From: Phycisphaerales bacterium
Lineage (GTDB): Bacteria > Planctomycetota > Phycisphaerae > Phycisphaerales > SM1A02
Assembly (NCBI GenBank): GCA_029268515.1
Contig: JAQWNP010000002.1
Coordinates: 124,001-188,000 of the forward strand
Length of the DNA: 64,000 nucleotides
Reading direction: 5' to 3'
The position numbers were made by a program, and so were the translations under genes. This document shows, in pieces, positions 17,957-27,342 of this stretch. The notes under the pieces were generated by a model, which worked only from the letters and a program-made list of their open reading frames with translations, had not been told where the DNA came from and made no database searches. Within the stretch, counting starts at the first letter, position 1. The number at the start of each line of letters is the position of its first letter.

Positions 17957-19260
17957 TGCCCATCTTTGCATGGATTGTGCCCTCAATTCTACTCATCTTA
18001 GCTACGTATCTTTCCGCAATAGAACTTGCGTTAGCAGATATATCCCAGGCAGGACTTGCCCGCGCATTGGAGTCAAGTAATCGTGAACACAAGGCCGCAT
18101 GGTTAAGTAAAAACGCGCGAAGCGCCGTACTGATGGCGACCATTCTGCGCACACTTGCCTCAATAGCATTCTTTGGCTTTATTCTCTTTTACTTTGTTGA
18201 CTTTGAAGCAGAACATTGGACGTTTTGGCTTGAGTTGGTGGGCGCCTGCGCAGTCGCAGTGCTGTTGCTGTGGATTGTGCGAGATATGGTCACTCAGGCA
18301 CTTGTTGTGCATGCAGGGACTAAATTTCTAGCACATTCGATTCCAGCTGTTTCAGTTCTAATCTTTTTGGGATGCCCATTCTCTTGGTTGTTTCGTTTCG
18401 TCGATGAAGTGGTTCGGCGACTTTCGGGCGTTCATCTTGAGACAGAAGACAAGGTGGAGGCTGAGCTTCTTCAGAGTATCGAAGATACACATCGTGAGGG
18501 TGGGCTGGATGAGCACGCAGCGGCAATGTTGGAAAATGTCGTCGAGTTTAATTCGACAGATGTCGGCGAAGTGATGACGCCGCGTACAGATGTTGAAGGT
18601 ATCGAACTCACAGACGACTTAACTTTCATTAGATCATTCATTGTGGATGCTGGTCATTCACGCATCCCGGTGTACAAAGGCAGCCTCGATCAGATCGCGG
18701 GCATTCTTTATGTCAAAGATCTGGTCCCGTACCTCGGGGAAGACACTTCTGATTTTAAGTTATCGCCACTATTGCGCCAGCCGATCGTGGTGCCAGAGTC
18801 TCGACCAGTTCGTGAACTGCTTGCAGATTTTCAACGCAGTGAGGTGCATCTTGCGATTGTTATTGATGAGTATGGTGGCACCTTGGGCCTGGTTACTATT
18901 GAGGATGTGCTCGAAGAAATTGTTGGTGAAATTCATGATGAGCATGAGCCCAATGGTGATGAAGAGCCCGAACTTCGAATGATCGACAAACGCCATGCAG
19001 AAGTCGATGGTCGCTTCCATATTGATGACCTCAACGAAAAGCTCAGGTTGAGCCTTCCGGAGGATGAAGAGTACGACACTGTTGGTGGATACCTACTGGC
19101 GTATATTGGCCGCGTGCCTCAAGTTGGTGAGGTTATTGAAGCTGCTCATACCCACTTTACGGTGTTGCAAGCGACACCTACACACATTCAACGAGTTGCG
19201 GTCGCATTGGTTGAGGCGCCTTTAACAAGTGGTGAGCATGCGCCGAATGATGATGAATAA
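17953..19260 (+). CDS. CNNM/CorC family membrane protein (HlyC/CorC; DUF21-CBS)
   Basis: The 435-residue protein has an N-terminal DUF21 membrane domain with about four segments (residues 5-140). Two CBS domains follow (VMTPRTDVEGIEL ... HSRIPVYKGSLDQIAGILYVKDL, and VHLAIVIDEYGGTLGLVTIEDVLEEIVGEI), then a C-terminal CorC_HlyC domain with VDGRFHIDDLNEKL. Proteins of this family are linked to magnesium (and cobalt) efflux. It overlaps ybeY by ATGA, so the two are translationally coupled. The pairing of ybeY and a CorC-like gene is common in bacteria. Confidence 0.92.
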   Translation: MMPIFAWIVPSILLILATYLSAIELALADISQAGLARALESSNREHKAAWLSKNARSAVLMATILRTLASIAFFGFILFYFVDFEAEHWTFWLELVGACAVAVLLLWIVRDMVTQALVVHAGTKFLAHSIPAVSVLIFLGCPFSWLFRFVDEVVRRLSGVHLETEDKVEAELLQSIEDTHREGGLDEHAAAMLENVVEFNSTDVGEVMTPRTDVEGIELTDDLTFIRSFIVDAGHSRIPVYKGSLDQIAGILYVKDLVPYLGEDTSDFKLSPLLRQPIVVPESRPVRELLADFQRSEVHLAIVIDEYGGTLGLVTIEDVLEEIVGEIHDEHEPNGDEEPELRMIDKRHAEVDGRFHIDDLNEKLRLSLPEDEEYDTVGGYLLAYIGRVPQVGEVIEAAHTHFTVLQATPTHIQRVAVALVEAPLTSGEHAPNDDE

Positions 19261-19480
19261 TGCGTTCATTACATGAGTAACCTATAGGAAACGCGTCTTT
19301 TTGTAGGGTTATTCAACTTTTTAGCAAAGAAACTCAGCGCGCATTGCACAATGCCACTTATGGTGTATTTGCATAAGTTATGATTCGTTCACTGCGCAGA
19401 TACAGTTGTGCCGATTCAACATTCAGTTCATCGGCTTGCAGAGAGGCGTTGGGGCGCAGCAAGTTTTCAGGAGAATCAAA

Positions 19481-20353
19481 ATGATGCCTCGGTGTTTTGG
19501 GTTGATTTTTACGGTCGTATTGGTGGGCGGAGTTTTCGCTGCTGGCTGTAAAAACCAAAAGACATCAACTGCTCAAGCCAAGAGCCATGCGAGTTCTCCA
19601 GAAGTCATCACTTCGCAGTCTCATGACAAAGAAGGTGAGCAGCAATTCATCGTCCGTGGGAGTGAAGGTCATTCCATGGACGGCCAAACGTTTGTGGTGA
19701 CTCGCCATTCAGAATCATCATCTCAACCAGGCGATCTGATGACGTCTGTTGATATCGAGATGATCTTTGATGGGGAGATGCCCGATGACTGGAATAGTGG
19801 TGATCATGCTTCTCATACAGTGATTGTCAATGGTGAAGTCGTTGATAGTTCTCATCTCGATGAGCCACTTCCACCTCAAGCTCGTGAAATGCTCATGCAA
19901 CAAGGCATGAACACGTATCGTGATCTTGTTAATAAGGCCATGGCTTCGGAGGATCAGCAGAGCGAACATCTTGAGATGTTTATTGATTTGCATTCTGATG
20001 AACATGAAAATTCTGAACCAAACGATCATCCAATGTGGCAACGCATTGAGGAGAGTGAAATCGCTTTGTCATTTATGGAAAATGAGGCGTTGGTCACACT
20101 CTGGGGTATCGACCTTATAAAGAAGCATGTGGAGCCAGCGAAGCGCGTAGATATGTTGTCGAAGCTTTTGGCCTCCACGGAAAATAGAACTCCAATGAGG
20201 TGGCAGCGGGCGTGCCGCAATGCCATGTTGATAACCTTGATGGAGACGCAGGCAGCAATGGGCCATGACGATGAGGCTCAGGCCACACTGATGTCCATGA
20301 TCGAGGAGAATATGAATGGAACGAGATCGAAAAATACCACTGAGCAAGAGTAA
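19481..20353 (+). CDS. Lipoprotein of unknown function
   Basis: This 290-residue protein starts at ATG 19481, with AGGAGA 6 bases upstream. A longer frame opening with TTG at 19406 is rejected for that reason. A signal peptide with lipobox FAAGC makes it a lipoprotein. The mature part is hydrophilic, rich in His, Ser, Glu and Asp, with several Met-rich stretches, and has no motif I recognise. Codons for RACRNAMLI near the C-terminus (20209-20234) are the site of a 26-bp sequence that recurs exactly at 21416-21441. Its last codons overlap the start of a small basic ORF. Confidence 0.75.
   Translation: MMPRCFGLIFTVVLVGGVFAAGCKNQKTSTAQAKSHASSPEVITSQSHDKEGEQQFIVRGSEGHSMDGQTFVVTRHSESSSQPGDLMTSVDIEMIFDGEMPDDWNSGDHASHTVIVNGEVVDSSHLDEPLPPQAREMLMQQGMNTYRDLVNKAMASEDQQSEHLEMFIDLHSDEHENSEPNDHPMWQRIEESEIALSFMENEALVTLWGIDLIKKHVEPAKRVDMLSKLLASTENRTPMRWQRACRNAMLITLMETQAAMGHDDEAQATLMSMIEENMNGTRSKNTTEQE
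20209..20234 (+). repeat. 26-bp direct repeat, left copy
   Basis: The 26 bases beginning GGCGTGCCGCAATGCC are repeated exactly at 21416-21441, in the same orientation, 1.2 kb away. This copy lies inside the lipoprotein coding region. Chance repetition of 26 bases in 64 kb is negligible. Confidence 0.95.
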
Positions 20354-20492
20354 GCGAAGGCCCAAGGTTACGTCACACTGGAACCACAGTGCGGCGACGA
20401 CGGGACGCGAAGCAGTCCCGATTGGCCGCACTTCAGGTCGAGCCCATGGCTTTTCTGCAGTGCGTCGCAATGATCGAAGAGCCAGTCGTTAA
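20316..20492 (+). CDS. Candidate 58-residue basic protein, unknown
   Basis: A short reading frame starts at ATG 20316 with AGGAG (20304-20308) 7 bases upstream, and overlaps the last 38 bases of the lipoprotein gene in another frame. The product has 12 Arg and 4 Lys against 4 acidic residues, with a stretch KSKRRPKVTSHWNH and the end AVRRNDRRASR, so it would be strongly basic and could bind nucleic acid. I recognise no family. An imperfect hairpin (20388-20432; AGTGCGG with CCGCACT, inner CGGGAC with GTCCCG) falls inside it and could equally point to a structured RNA. The region is GC-rich like the next gene. Confidence 0.4.
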   Translation: MERDRKIPLSKSKRRPKVTSHWNHSAATTGREAVPIGRTSGRAHGFSAVRRNDRRASR

Positions 20493-20558
20493 GACCTTAC
20501 TATTAATAACAGACGCGGCGGGAGCAGCCCTGGGAAAGCAGATTTGGGTAAGAGTCAG

Positions 20559-21338
20559 ATGCTAAAGAAATTCATCAAGGATGTGGGTCAGGCCCTCCCT
20601 AAACGGATTCGCCACGCGATTCTTCACCTGGGCTTTGATATCGCGCGGGAGGAGTTCGACCTCTTCGCCTTTCGCTACGCCTTAGCGCCGCACATGTTTC
20701 ATGGATTGAGGCTGCTGCGTGATCGTGGATACGAGCCCGCGACCATCATCGACGTGGGCGCCTTTAAGGGGGACTGGTCGCGAGGGGTTCATAAGATCTG
20801 GCCAGCGTCGAAGCAGGTCATGGTCGAGCCAAACGCCGCGATCATTCCGGAGTTCGCGGGGGCGGCACGGGAGCTGGGCGCGACAGCGATTCAGGAGCTC
20901 CTTGGGAAGGAGGCCGGGGCCAAAGTGGAGTTCGCGGTCATGGAGTCGGGCTCCTCGGTCTTTCATGAAAACAGCCCGCTGCCTCGCGAGGTCGAAGAGC
21001 GAATGTTGCAGACGCTGGACAGCGTGATCGACTTGGAGAGGTTGGAGGGCAGTGTATTACTCAAGCTGGACACCCAGGGCTACGAATTGGAGGTTCTGGC
21101 AGGCGGCGAGGGAGTGCTCTCAAAGTGTGACATGGTGCTGCTCGAGGTGTCATTGATTGAGATCAACAAGGGCTGTCCCCTTGTGGATACGGTGATCGCT
21201 TATTTGGCTGCGCGTGACTTTCGGGCTTGTGAGGTGATCGAGCTCCATCGGCGACCCCTGGACGCAGCCATGAACCAGATCGACCTCGTGTTCGTGCGTG
21301 AAGACCACCCCCTCTTCTCCAACACGTCTCATTTCTGA
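20559..21338 (+). CDS. FkbM family methyltransferase
   Basis: The protein (about 259 residues from ATG 20559; a TTG at 20544 would add 5) has the FkbM SAM-dependent methyltransferase fold: TIIDVGAFKGDWSRG (SAM-binding motif I), VMVEPNAAIIPEF, LLKLDTQGYELEVLAGG and VLLEVSLIEINKG. Such enzymes usually O-methylate sugars or other small molecules, often in polysaccharide or secondary metabolite clusters, but no glycosyltransferase is adjacent. The DNA is clearly richer in G+C than its neighbours (43 of 60 bases in 20821-20880, against 24 of 60 in 19801-19860). It sits between two copies of a 26-bp repeat, so recent transfer is likely. Confidence 0.85.
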   Translation: MLKKFIKDVGQALPKRIRHAILHLGFDIAREEFDLFAFRYALAPHMFHGLRLLRDRGYEPATIIDVGAFKGDWSRGVHKIWPASKQVMVEPNAAIIPEFAGAARELGATAIQELLGKEAGAKVEFAVMESGSSVFHENSPLPREVEERMLQTLDSVIDLERLEGSVLLKLDTQGYELEVLAGGEGVLSKCDMVLLEVSLIEINKGCPLVDTVIAYLAARDFRACEVIELHRRPLDAAMNQIDLVFVREDHPLFSNTSHF

Positions 21339-21415
21339 CGCATGCCGACGCAAGTCGCCAAGTCGCCTGAGTGACTCAGATCATAACGACGCTCGCACGC
21401 TGGTATCTCGTCGCC

Positions 21416-21441
21416 GGCGTGCCGCAATGCCATGTTGATAA
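21416..21441 (+). repeat. 26-bp direct repeat, right copy
   Basis: This is an exact copy of 20209-20234, here in non-coding DNA between the FkbM gene and ribBA. Together the two copies bracket the GC-rich FkbM gene and the small basic ORF. Just before it lie a tandem AAGTCGCC pair (21353-21368) and a CTGAGT-G-ACTCAG palindrome (21367-21379). Confidence 0.95.
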
Positions 21442-21540
21442 GACCTTTGCTCGGCCCCATTGACCAATGAGGTCACCTTGAGCAGGTTTGCAGAAGGTTC
21501 ATCGCGCATGAGTCTGTCTGCTGACTACAATATGTAGCTC

Positions 21541-22761
21541 ATGACACTGAGCTCTATTCCGGAAATTCTCGACGATCTGAGTGAAGGCAAACTGATTGTT
21601 CTTGTGGACGATGAATCCCGCGAGAACGAAGGCGACTTTGTGTGCGCTGCTGAGAAGATTGATATTGGAATCATCAACTTCATGACTCGAGTTGGAGGCG
21701 GCTACCTCTGTGTGGCGCTCGATCAAGCATCTTGCGAGCGATTACATCTGACGCCTCAAGTATCGACCAATGATTCACTTCGAGGCACACCACTGACGGT
21801 GAGCGTTGATGGTCATCCACGGCATGGTGTTGGTACCGGCATCTCAGCGGCCGATCGAGTGGCCACCATCAAGTTGCTCATTGATCCAGACAGTCAGCCG
21901 GACGACTTCGTGCGCCCCGGTCATATCAATCCACTTAAAGCTCGTAAAGGTGGCGTGCTTGTTCGCACTGGCCAAACAGAAGGATCGGTAGATCTTTGTA
22001 CGCTTGCCGGCCTCAAACCAGGCGCTGCAATTATCGAGATTGTTCGACCTGACGGAGAAATGGCACGGATACCAGATCTTGAAATTCTCTGCCGAGAACA
22101 CAACATTAAGATGTGTTCGGTCGAGCAGATTATTGAATATCGCTTAGCCCGTGAAAGCCTCGTTGAACGCATGTCACCCCAGGAAGGTGTGCAGGTCGAT
22201 ACGCCTGAAGGTCCGTTCACTTTAGTCGCATTTCGAAGTGTGATTGATCCATTGCCACACCTTGCTTTCTGCGTCGGCGATGTAGGCAAGCTCAGCCCAA
22301 CTGGACACATTATTCCGATTCAAGATCCCGTACTCGTTCGAATGCACCGCCGAGATCTACTTGGCGATGTTTTTAATGAGGGTCACAATCCAACAGCGGA
22401 GACCTTGCATGCTTCGATGCGCGCCCTTCAGGAAGCAGGTCATGGTGCCCTGATTTATCTGCGACCCGAACTTGCGGGAGATGGCTTACGCCAGCGCATC
22501 TTGCAGATTTCTCGGCCTCATCATGATGATGTCAATGCCCCAGACCTCACCCGAAGTGATTCAATTGCATCACGTGTGCAGCCTATGGAAAACCGTGAGT
22601 TTGGTATTGGTGGGCAAATTCTTCGAGAGTTAGGTCTGACCAAGCTGCGAATTCTCACCAATACGCCTAAGCATATGACGGGTCTTGGTGCCTTTGGCCT
22701 TGAGATTGTTGAGCAGGTAGAAGTACACCGCAGTGAATCATCGAAGGTCAGTACTGTCTAA
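21541..22761 (+). CDS. ribB: RibBA-like protein: DHBP synthase with degenerate GTP cyclohydrolase II domain
   Basis: The N-terminal half (about 1-205) is 3,4-dihydroxy-2-butanone 4-phosphate synthase of riboflavin synthesis: DDESRENEGD (23-32) and RPGHINP (His128) are intact. The second metal His of the usual GHTEA motif is Gln145 (RTGQTEG). The C-terminal half (about 210-400) has the GTP cyclohydrolase II fold, but the zinc-binding Cys-x10-Cys-x-Cys site is gone: VRMHRRDLLGDVFNEGHN stands where VRVHSECLTGD...RCDCG is expected, with no Cys near. It resembles the RibBX form described in Proteobacteria, in which the second domain is not a cyclohydrolase. A separate RibA would be needed. No FMN riboswitch is seen upstream. 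Confidence 0.85.
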   Translation: MTLSSIPEILDDLSEGKLIVLVDDESRENEGDFVCAAEKIDIGIINFMTRVGGGYLCVALDQASCERLHLTPQVSTNDSLRGTPLTVSVDGHPRHGVGTGISAADRVATIKLLIDPDSQPDDFVRPGHINPLKARKGGVLVRTGQTEGSVDLCTLAGLKPGAAIIEIVRPDGEMARIPDLEILCREHNIKMCSVEQIIEYRLARESLVERMSPQEGVQVDTPEGPFTLVAFRSVIDPLPHLAFCVGDVGKLSPTGHIIPIQDPVLVRMHRRDLLGDVFNEGHNPTAETLHASMRALQEAGHGALIYLRPELAGDGLRQRILQISRPHHDDVNAPDLTRSDSIASRVQPMENREFGIGGQILRELGLTKLRILTNTPKHMTGLGAFGLEIVEQVEVHRSESSKVSTV

Positions 22762-22784
22762 TAAAAAACGAACAGGGACATTAA

Positions 22785-25700
22785 GTGTCTGACGCCCATG
22801 ACGATTGTCTAGCACGTTGCCAAGAAGTTGAGGCGATCCTTGATTCGGCGGCTTGGTCAGTCAATGTGCCGTTGGACGTGTCTATTTACCAGTGCCAAGA
22901 TCCGATCTCATATCAAACAGCAACTCAGCAATCCTATCTTCCCTTTGAGCTGGGTGAGCGATGGGGACCGGCGTGGTCAACCGCGTGGTTTCATGTCACA
23001 GGAAGCCAACCAAGCAAGCTTGCGGGACAGCCGGTGTACCTTCGTTTCTCAAGCAGCACTGAGGCATTACTTTGGCAAGATGGTGTGCCTCGGCAAGGTT
23101 TCGATATCAATCGTGATTGGGCGCTGATCTCTGACGCAGGTGTTGAAGAGGCAGAGGTGTCACTTTTTATCGAAGCGGCCTGTAATGCATCCTTGGGCAC
23201 CACTACGTTTTGGTGGGACAGTGATGAAACAAAAACCCAGTGGGAAGAGTCTGAACCTGGCTGTCTCAAACAGTGTGCGCTGGCACACCGGAATGAGCAC
23301 GCATGGCAGCTCCGTACACGACTCGAGTTTGCCCGGCTCACATTAATGACCGTAGGTCATGGCCACGCATTGGGAAAACTTGCGACGCAGTTGATTCATC
23401 GTGTGTGTGACATCGTTGAGAAGAATCAATCGCATCTGACTGGTAAGCAGATTGACCATGCAATTGATGTCTTATCGATGCTTGGGTCTCAAGATCAGTT
23501 GTCTAAAGATGTTTGCGTGATTGCGACTGGCCATGCTCATATTGATACGGCCTGGCTCTGGCCAATTCGAGAAACAAGACGTAAGTGCATTCGCACCTTC
23601 GCAAATGTCCTGCGTTTAATGGAACGCAAGGACAGTCAGCGTTTCTGTTTTACGGCCACACAGCCACAGCAGTACCAGTGGGTCATGCAAGACGCGCCCG
23701 CGTTGTTCAAGCAGATTGATCAGCGCATCAAAGAGGGACGATGGGAAGTGAGTGGTGCGATGTGGATCGAGCCAGACTGTAATGTGCCGTCTGGCGAGGC
23801 GCTCATTAGACAAATTCTGCATGCCGCGAAGTTCAACATCGAGCACTTTGGCGAGGAACACCAGCCATCATTTCTTTTTCTGCCTGATACATTTGGGTTT
23901 CCTGCCTCACTTCCACAAATAATGAAGCTGGCTGGAATCAATCTCTTTATTACCAATAAGCTGTCATGGAGTCAGACCACAGGCTTTCCTTTTATGACAT
24001 TCCGATGGCGTGGCATTGATGGTACAGAAGTGGTGTCTCAACAAACGCCGGGGCATGACTACAACGCGAAGCTTGATCCCGAACGTCTTTTAGCAGGACA
24101 ACAGAGAGCTCGTAGTAAGGCAGGCGGCAGAGGTCTTCCGTATCTACAACCGTTTGGTTTTGGTGATGGTGGTGGTGGACCAACTGTTGAGATGATCGCA
24201 AGGGTTGGTCTTGCAAATGAATTGGCCGAAATGCCCAACGTCGAGTTTGGGGACATGCGTCATTTTGCTTCGGAACTATTGACTCAAGTGGCCTCTAGTA
24301 ACACACTTCCACTGCATGATGGCGAACTGTATTTAGAACTTCACCGGGGTACCCTCACAACACATCGCCGACTCAAGCAAGCCAATCGGCGAGCGGAAGA
24401 ACGCCTTCGACTTGCTGAAGTGCTATGTATGATGAATGGGGGCATTCATGTCGATGAGCGAACCTCGCTGCAAGAAGCATGGCGTTTAACATTGCTGAAT
24501 CAATTCCATGACATACTTCCTGGAAGCAGTATTGCCAATGTGTATGTCGATGCTCATCGTGATCATGAAGAAGTTAAAAATCGCACTGATGAGATTGTGG
24601 GCAGCCAGTTGGATCGGCTCATAAGTACGTTGACAGTGAGCGATGAGAACACACAGTTAGCAGTGGTGAATTCAACTTCTCATGTTCAGCAGGCGGTTGT
24701 TGAATATGAAGGTGAATTATCTTATGTCGCTGGTCTTGATCCAATGAGTGTGACGATCGTTGATCAGATCAATCCAAAGTTACCACAACCGGTGGTCACA
24801 ACGGAGCGCTCATTAGACAACGGCGTACTTCGTGTGGTGTTGAATGATCTTGGGCAGATTTCATCTCTGACTGGTGCGTCTTTTGAGGGTAATGCGTGCG
24901 CACAGGATCAAAGCCTGAATCAATTGGTGCTCTATGACGATCAGCCTGAGTACTGGGAAGCATGGGATATTGATGAGTCTTACTTGGAACATCCAAAGCC
25001 GCTTAATGATTCGCCTGAAAAAATAGAGGTCGAAGTGGATCATCCACTGCGAGGGTGTGTCCGAGTGGAGCGACAATTCGGCGTATCGAGTCGCATTGTG
25101 CAGCGATATATCTTAAATGCAGCAAGTGCTCGATTGGATATCCAAACAGAGATTCAGTGGGGTGAATCACAGAAGTTGTTGAGAGCGTTGATGCCCGTTG
25201 CAGTAAATGCTCGTTGGGCCACATGCGACATTCAGTTTGGTCATATGCGCCGAATGACGGGCCGCAACAGTGCTTGGCAGCGAGCCCGATTCGAGTTTTG
25301 TTGTCATCGATGGATGGATGTATCACAGCCTGGCTTGGGAGTGGCTTTACTTAATGATGGGGTGTATGGCCACTCATGTCATGACAACATGATGGGTTTG
25401 TCACTGGTGCGTGGTTCTCAGTTTCCTGATGCGACGGCTGACCTCGGTGTTCACAGTTTGAGCTATAGCCTCTTGCCACATGGCGGTGATTGGCGCCAGG
25501 CGAATGTTGATGGTCAAGCTGCTGCGTTGAATGAGCCAATAACAGTCAAGAAAATCAACAGTCATACACCCCAAACAGACACGGGCGGCACCTCGGCGCG
25601 GCCCATCGAACTAAGTACTTCTGATGGTGGCCCAGTAGAAATTGCATGCCTCAAGGTTGCTGAGCAAGGTGATGGAACAGTGCTTCGTCTTGTTGAAACC

Positions 25701-25871
25701 CGAGGCCGCAATGTGGAGGTGCAAGTACACTGGCAGTCCCCCATCAGCGATGTTGCCTTGGTTGATCTTCGTGAACGGCCATTGACTGGGGTTGTCAATC
25801 ATGATGGTGTATCACATCAAACCAGCCTCTCGATGCGGCCCTTTGAGATCGTGACACTCCTCGCTCACTAG
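22785..25871 (+). CDS. Glycoside hydrolase family 38 alpha-mannosidase
   Basis: GH38 enzymes are retaining, metal-dependent alpha-mannosidases. The 1028-residue product starts at GTG 22785 with AGGGA upstream. It has an N-terminal beta-sandwich with WGPAWSTAWFHV, the zinc and catalytic-site motif GHAHIDTAWLWPIRETRRK, the nucleophile region AMWIEPDCNVPSGEAL, LPDTFGFPASLPQIM, and the late LSYSLLPHGGDW of the C-terminal domains. It looks like the cytosolic MAN2C1-like type, and no signal peptide is present. It heads a mannoside locus with an ABC importer and a GH2 beta-mannosidase, so it probably trims imported mannosyl oligosaccharides. Confidence 0.92.
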   Translation: MSDAHDDCLARCQEVEAILDSAAWSVNVPLDVSIYQCQDPISYQTATQQSYLPFELGERWGPAWSTAWFHVTGSQPSKLAGQPVYLRFSSSTEALLWQDGVPRQGFDINRDWALISDAGVEEAEVSLFIEAACNASLGTTTFWWDSDETKTQWEESEPGCLKQCALAHRNEHAWQLRTRLEFARLTLMTVGHGHALGKLATQLIHRVCDIVEKNQSHLTGKQIDHAIDVLSMLGSQDQLSKDVCVIATGHAHIDTAWLWPIRETRRKCIRTFANVLRLMERKDSQRFCFTATQPQQYQWVMQDAPALFKQIDQRIKEGRWEVSGAMWIEPDCNVPSGEALIRQILHAAKFNIEHFGEEHQPSFLFLPDTFGFPASLPQIMKLAGINLFITNKLSWSQTTGFPFMTFRWRGIDGTEVVSQQTPGHDYNAKLDPERLLAGQQRARSKAGGRGLPYLQPFGFGDGGGGPTVEMIARVGLANELAEMPNVEFGDMRHFASELLTQVASSNTLPLHDGELYLELHRGTLTTHRRLKQANRRAEERLRLAEVLCMMNGGIHVDERTSLQEAWRLTLLNQFHDILPGSSIANVYVDAHRDHEEVKNRTDEIVGSQLDRLISTLTVSDENTQLAVVNSTSHVQQAVVEYEGELSYVAGLDPMSVTIVDQINPKLPQPVVTTERSLDNGVLRVVLNDLGQISSLTGASFEGNACAQDQSLNQLVLYDDQPEYWEAWDIDESYLEHPKPLNDSPEKIEVEVDHPLRGCVRVERQFGVSSRIVQRYILNAASARLDIQTEIQWGESQKLLRALMPVAVNARWATCDIQFGHMRRMTGRNSAWQRARFEFCCHRWMDVSQPGLGVALLNDGVYGHSCHDNMMGLSLVRGSQFPDATADLGVHSLSYSLLPHGGDWRQANVDGQAAALNEPITVKKINSHTPQTDTGGTSARPIELSTSDGGPVEIACLKVAEQGDGTVLRLVETRGRNVEVQVHWQSPISDVALVDLRERPLTGVVNHDGVSHQTSLSMRPFEIVTLLAH

Positions 25872-25968
25872 AGCAAGTGCGTGGTTGTGATTGCTCTGAA
25901 GGATCGGTTTGGCATGCGTTGTTTTTCTCTTTGACGTCTAGCAAGTAGCATGCACGTGAGGTTTCGTT

Positions 25969-27342
25969 ATGAGCGTGCTGCACACCACTACAACGGTTAC
26001 TCGGCGAACAGCCATTGGTGCAATGGCTGCAGCGGGTGTTGCCTATGCCGTTTGGCCATATCGACCCCGCAGCCTTGCAGATATTCCCAAGAACCGAACC
26101 GTGCTCGACTACTGGGAAAAGTGGACAGGGCCAGAGGGGCAGGCCGTTCAAGGCGTTGTTGATCGTTTCAATCAAATGCAGGATCGCATCTGGGTGCGGC
26201 GCCTGCCAGTCAGCGATATTGCGGCAAAGTCTATGGTGGCGATCGGTGGCGGTGATCCACCAGATCTGGTTGGGTTGTTTAGTTACAACGTTTCTCAGTT
26301 TGCACAGGCTGGGGCGGTGATGCCCTTAGATGAATTTAAGGACAGTGATCCACTTGGCGCGCACCACTACCCCAGTGGCATCTGGAAGTTGCTGACGTAT
26401 CGCGGTCGTCAGTGGGCTGGAGTCAACACGTGTTACACAATGGCGCTGTATTACAACAAACAGTTGTTTCGAGCAGCTGGACTTGATCCGGAGAAGCCGC
26501 CGAAGACCATTGCTGAACTTGATGCATTTGCGATGAAAATGAATAAGCATGATGCTGAAGGGAAGTTAATCCGTGCAGGCTTCATGCAAACAGTGCCTGA
26601 CTGGTGGCCATACATTTGGCCGGTTCTCTTTGATGGCAGCTGGTATGACCCAACAACAGATCAAGCAACCGCCACAAACCCTGCCAATATAAAGGCGTAC
26701 GACTGGGTGGCGGGTTACCCCAAAAAGATGGGACAGGCAGCGGCCCGTAGTTTTGCGTCGGGCTTTGGTCGTAGCTATTTCACTGCTCAAAATCCGTTTC
26801 TTACCAACAAGGTGGGGATGATTATCCAAGGCCCTTGGATGGCTAATGTGGCTCGTTTGTTTGCTCCCAGCTTTGAGTATGGATGCGGCCCAGTGCCCAT
26901 CGACGAAGGACTTCCTGATCCAGATGTGCCACGTGGTCTTCTTGAAGCAGACGTCATCATGATTCCCCGTGGCTGTCCGCACCCAGAAGAGGCGTTTACA
27001 TTTCTCCGTTATATGCAGCAGCCAGATGTGCAAGAGACATTGGCGCTGGGTCACTGTAAGAGTTCGCCTATGAGTGAGGTCTCGCCTGGATTTGATCAAG
27101 GTCATCCAAATCCATATGTGGCGGTCCATGATGCCATTGCCAAAAGCCCTCGCGTACAGATTCTGCCACAAACGCGCGTTTGGCCACAGTATTCGAGTTT
27201 ATTGACCTCGGCATTTCAGGGTATCTGGGAAGGTGCAGATCCGACGCAGCGACTGACATTGGTACAAGAGCGGGTTCAGAAGTTGATCGATGTCGCCAAT
27301 CGCCGACAACAGCAGCGACAATCTGCAGGAGCGTCAACATGA
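25969..27342 (+). CDS. ABC sugar transporter substrate-binding protein (family 1), Tat-type signal
   Basis: The 457-residue protein begins with a twin-arginine type signal (TRRTAIGAMAAAGVAYAV) and then shows family 1 extracellular binding protein features: VLDYWEKWTGPEGQAV, GDPPDLVGLFSYNVSQFAQAGAVMPLDEF, YYNKQLFRAAGLDP, and a typical KVGMIIQGPWM hinge. It should deliver oligosaccharides to the two permeases encoded directly downstream. Its stop overlaps the first permease start by four bases (ATGA). Export in folded form by Tat is inferred from the RR motif. A mannosyl substrate is inferred from the neighbouring mannosidases. Confidence 0.9.
   Translation: MSVLHTTTTVTRRTAIGAMAAAGVAYAVWPYRPRSLADIPKNRTVLDYWEKWTGPEGQAVQGVVDRFNQMQDRIWVRRLPVSDIAAKSMVAIGGGDPPDLVGLFSYNVSQFAQAGAVMPLDEFKDSDPLGAHHYPSGIWKLLTYRGRQWAGVNTCYTMALYYNKQLFRAAGLDPEKPPKTIAELDAFAMKMNKHDAEGKLIRAGFMQTVPDWWPYIWPVLFDGSWYDPTTDQATATNPANIKAYDWVAGYPKKMGQAAARSFASGFGRSYFTAQNPFLTNKVGMIIQGPWMANVARLFAPSFEYGCGPVPIDEGLPDPDVPRGLLEADVIMIPRGCPHPEEAFTFLRYMQQPDVQETLALGHCKSSPMSEVSPGFDQGHPNPYVAVHDAIAKSPRVQILPQTRVWPQYSSLLTSAFQGIWEGADPTQRLTLVQERVQKLIDVANRRQQQRQSAGAST

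Noticed and set aside
20388-20432. Hairpin taken as an RNA gene or att site
   Set aside because: It lies in a frame with a good ribosome binding site and stem arms are interrupted by an internal loop; kept only as an alternative reading.
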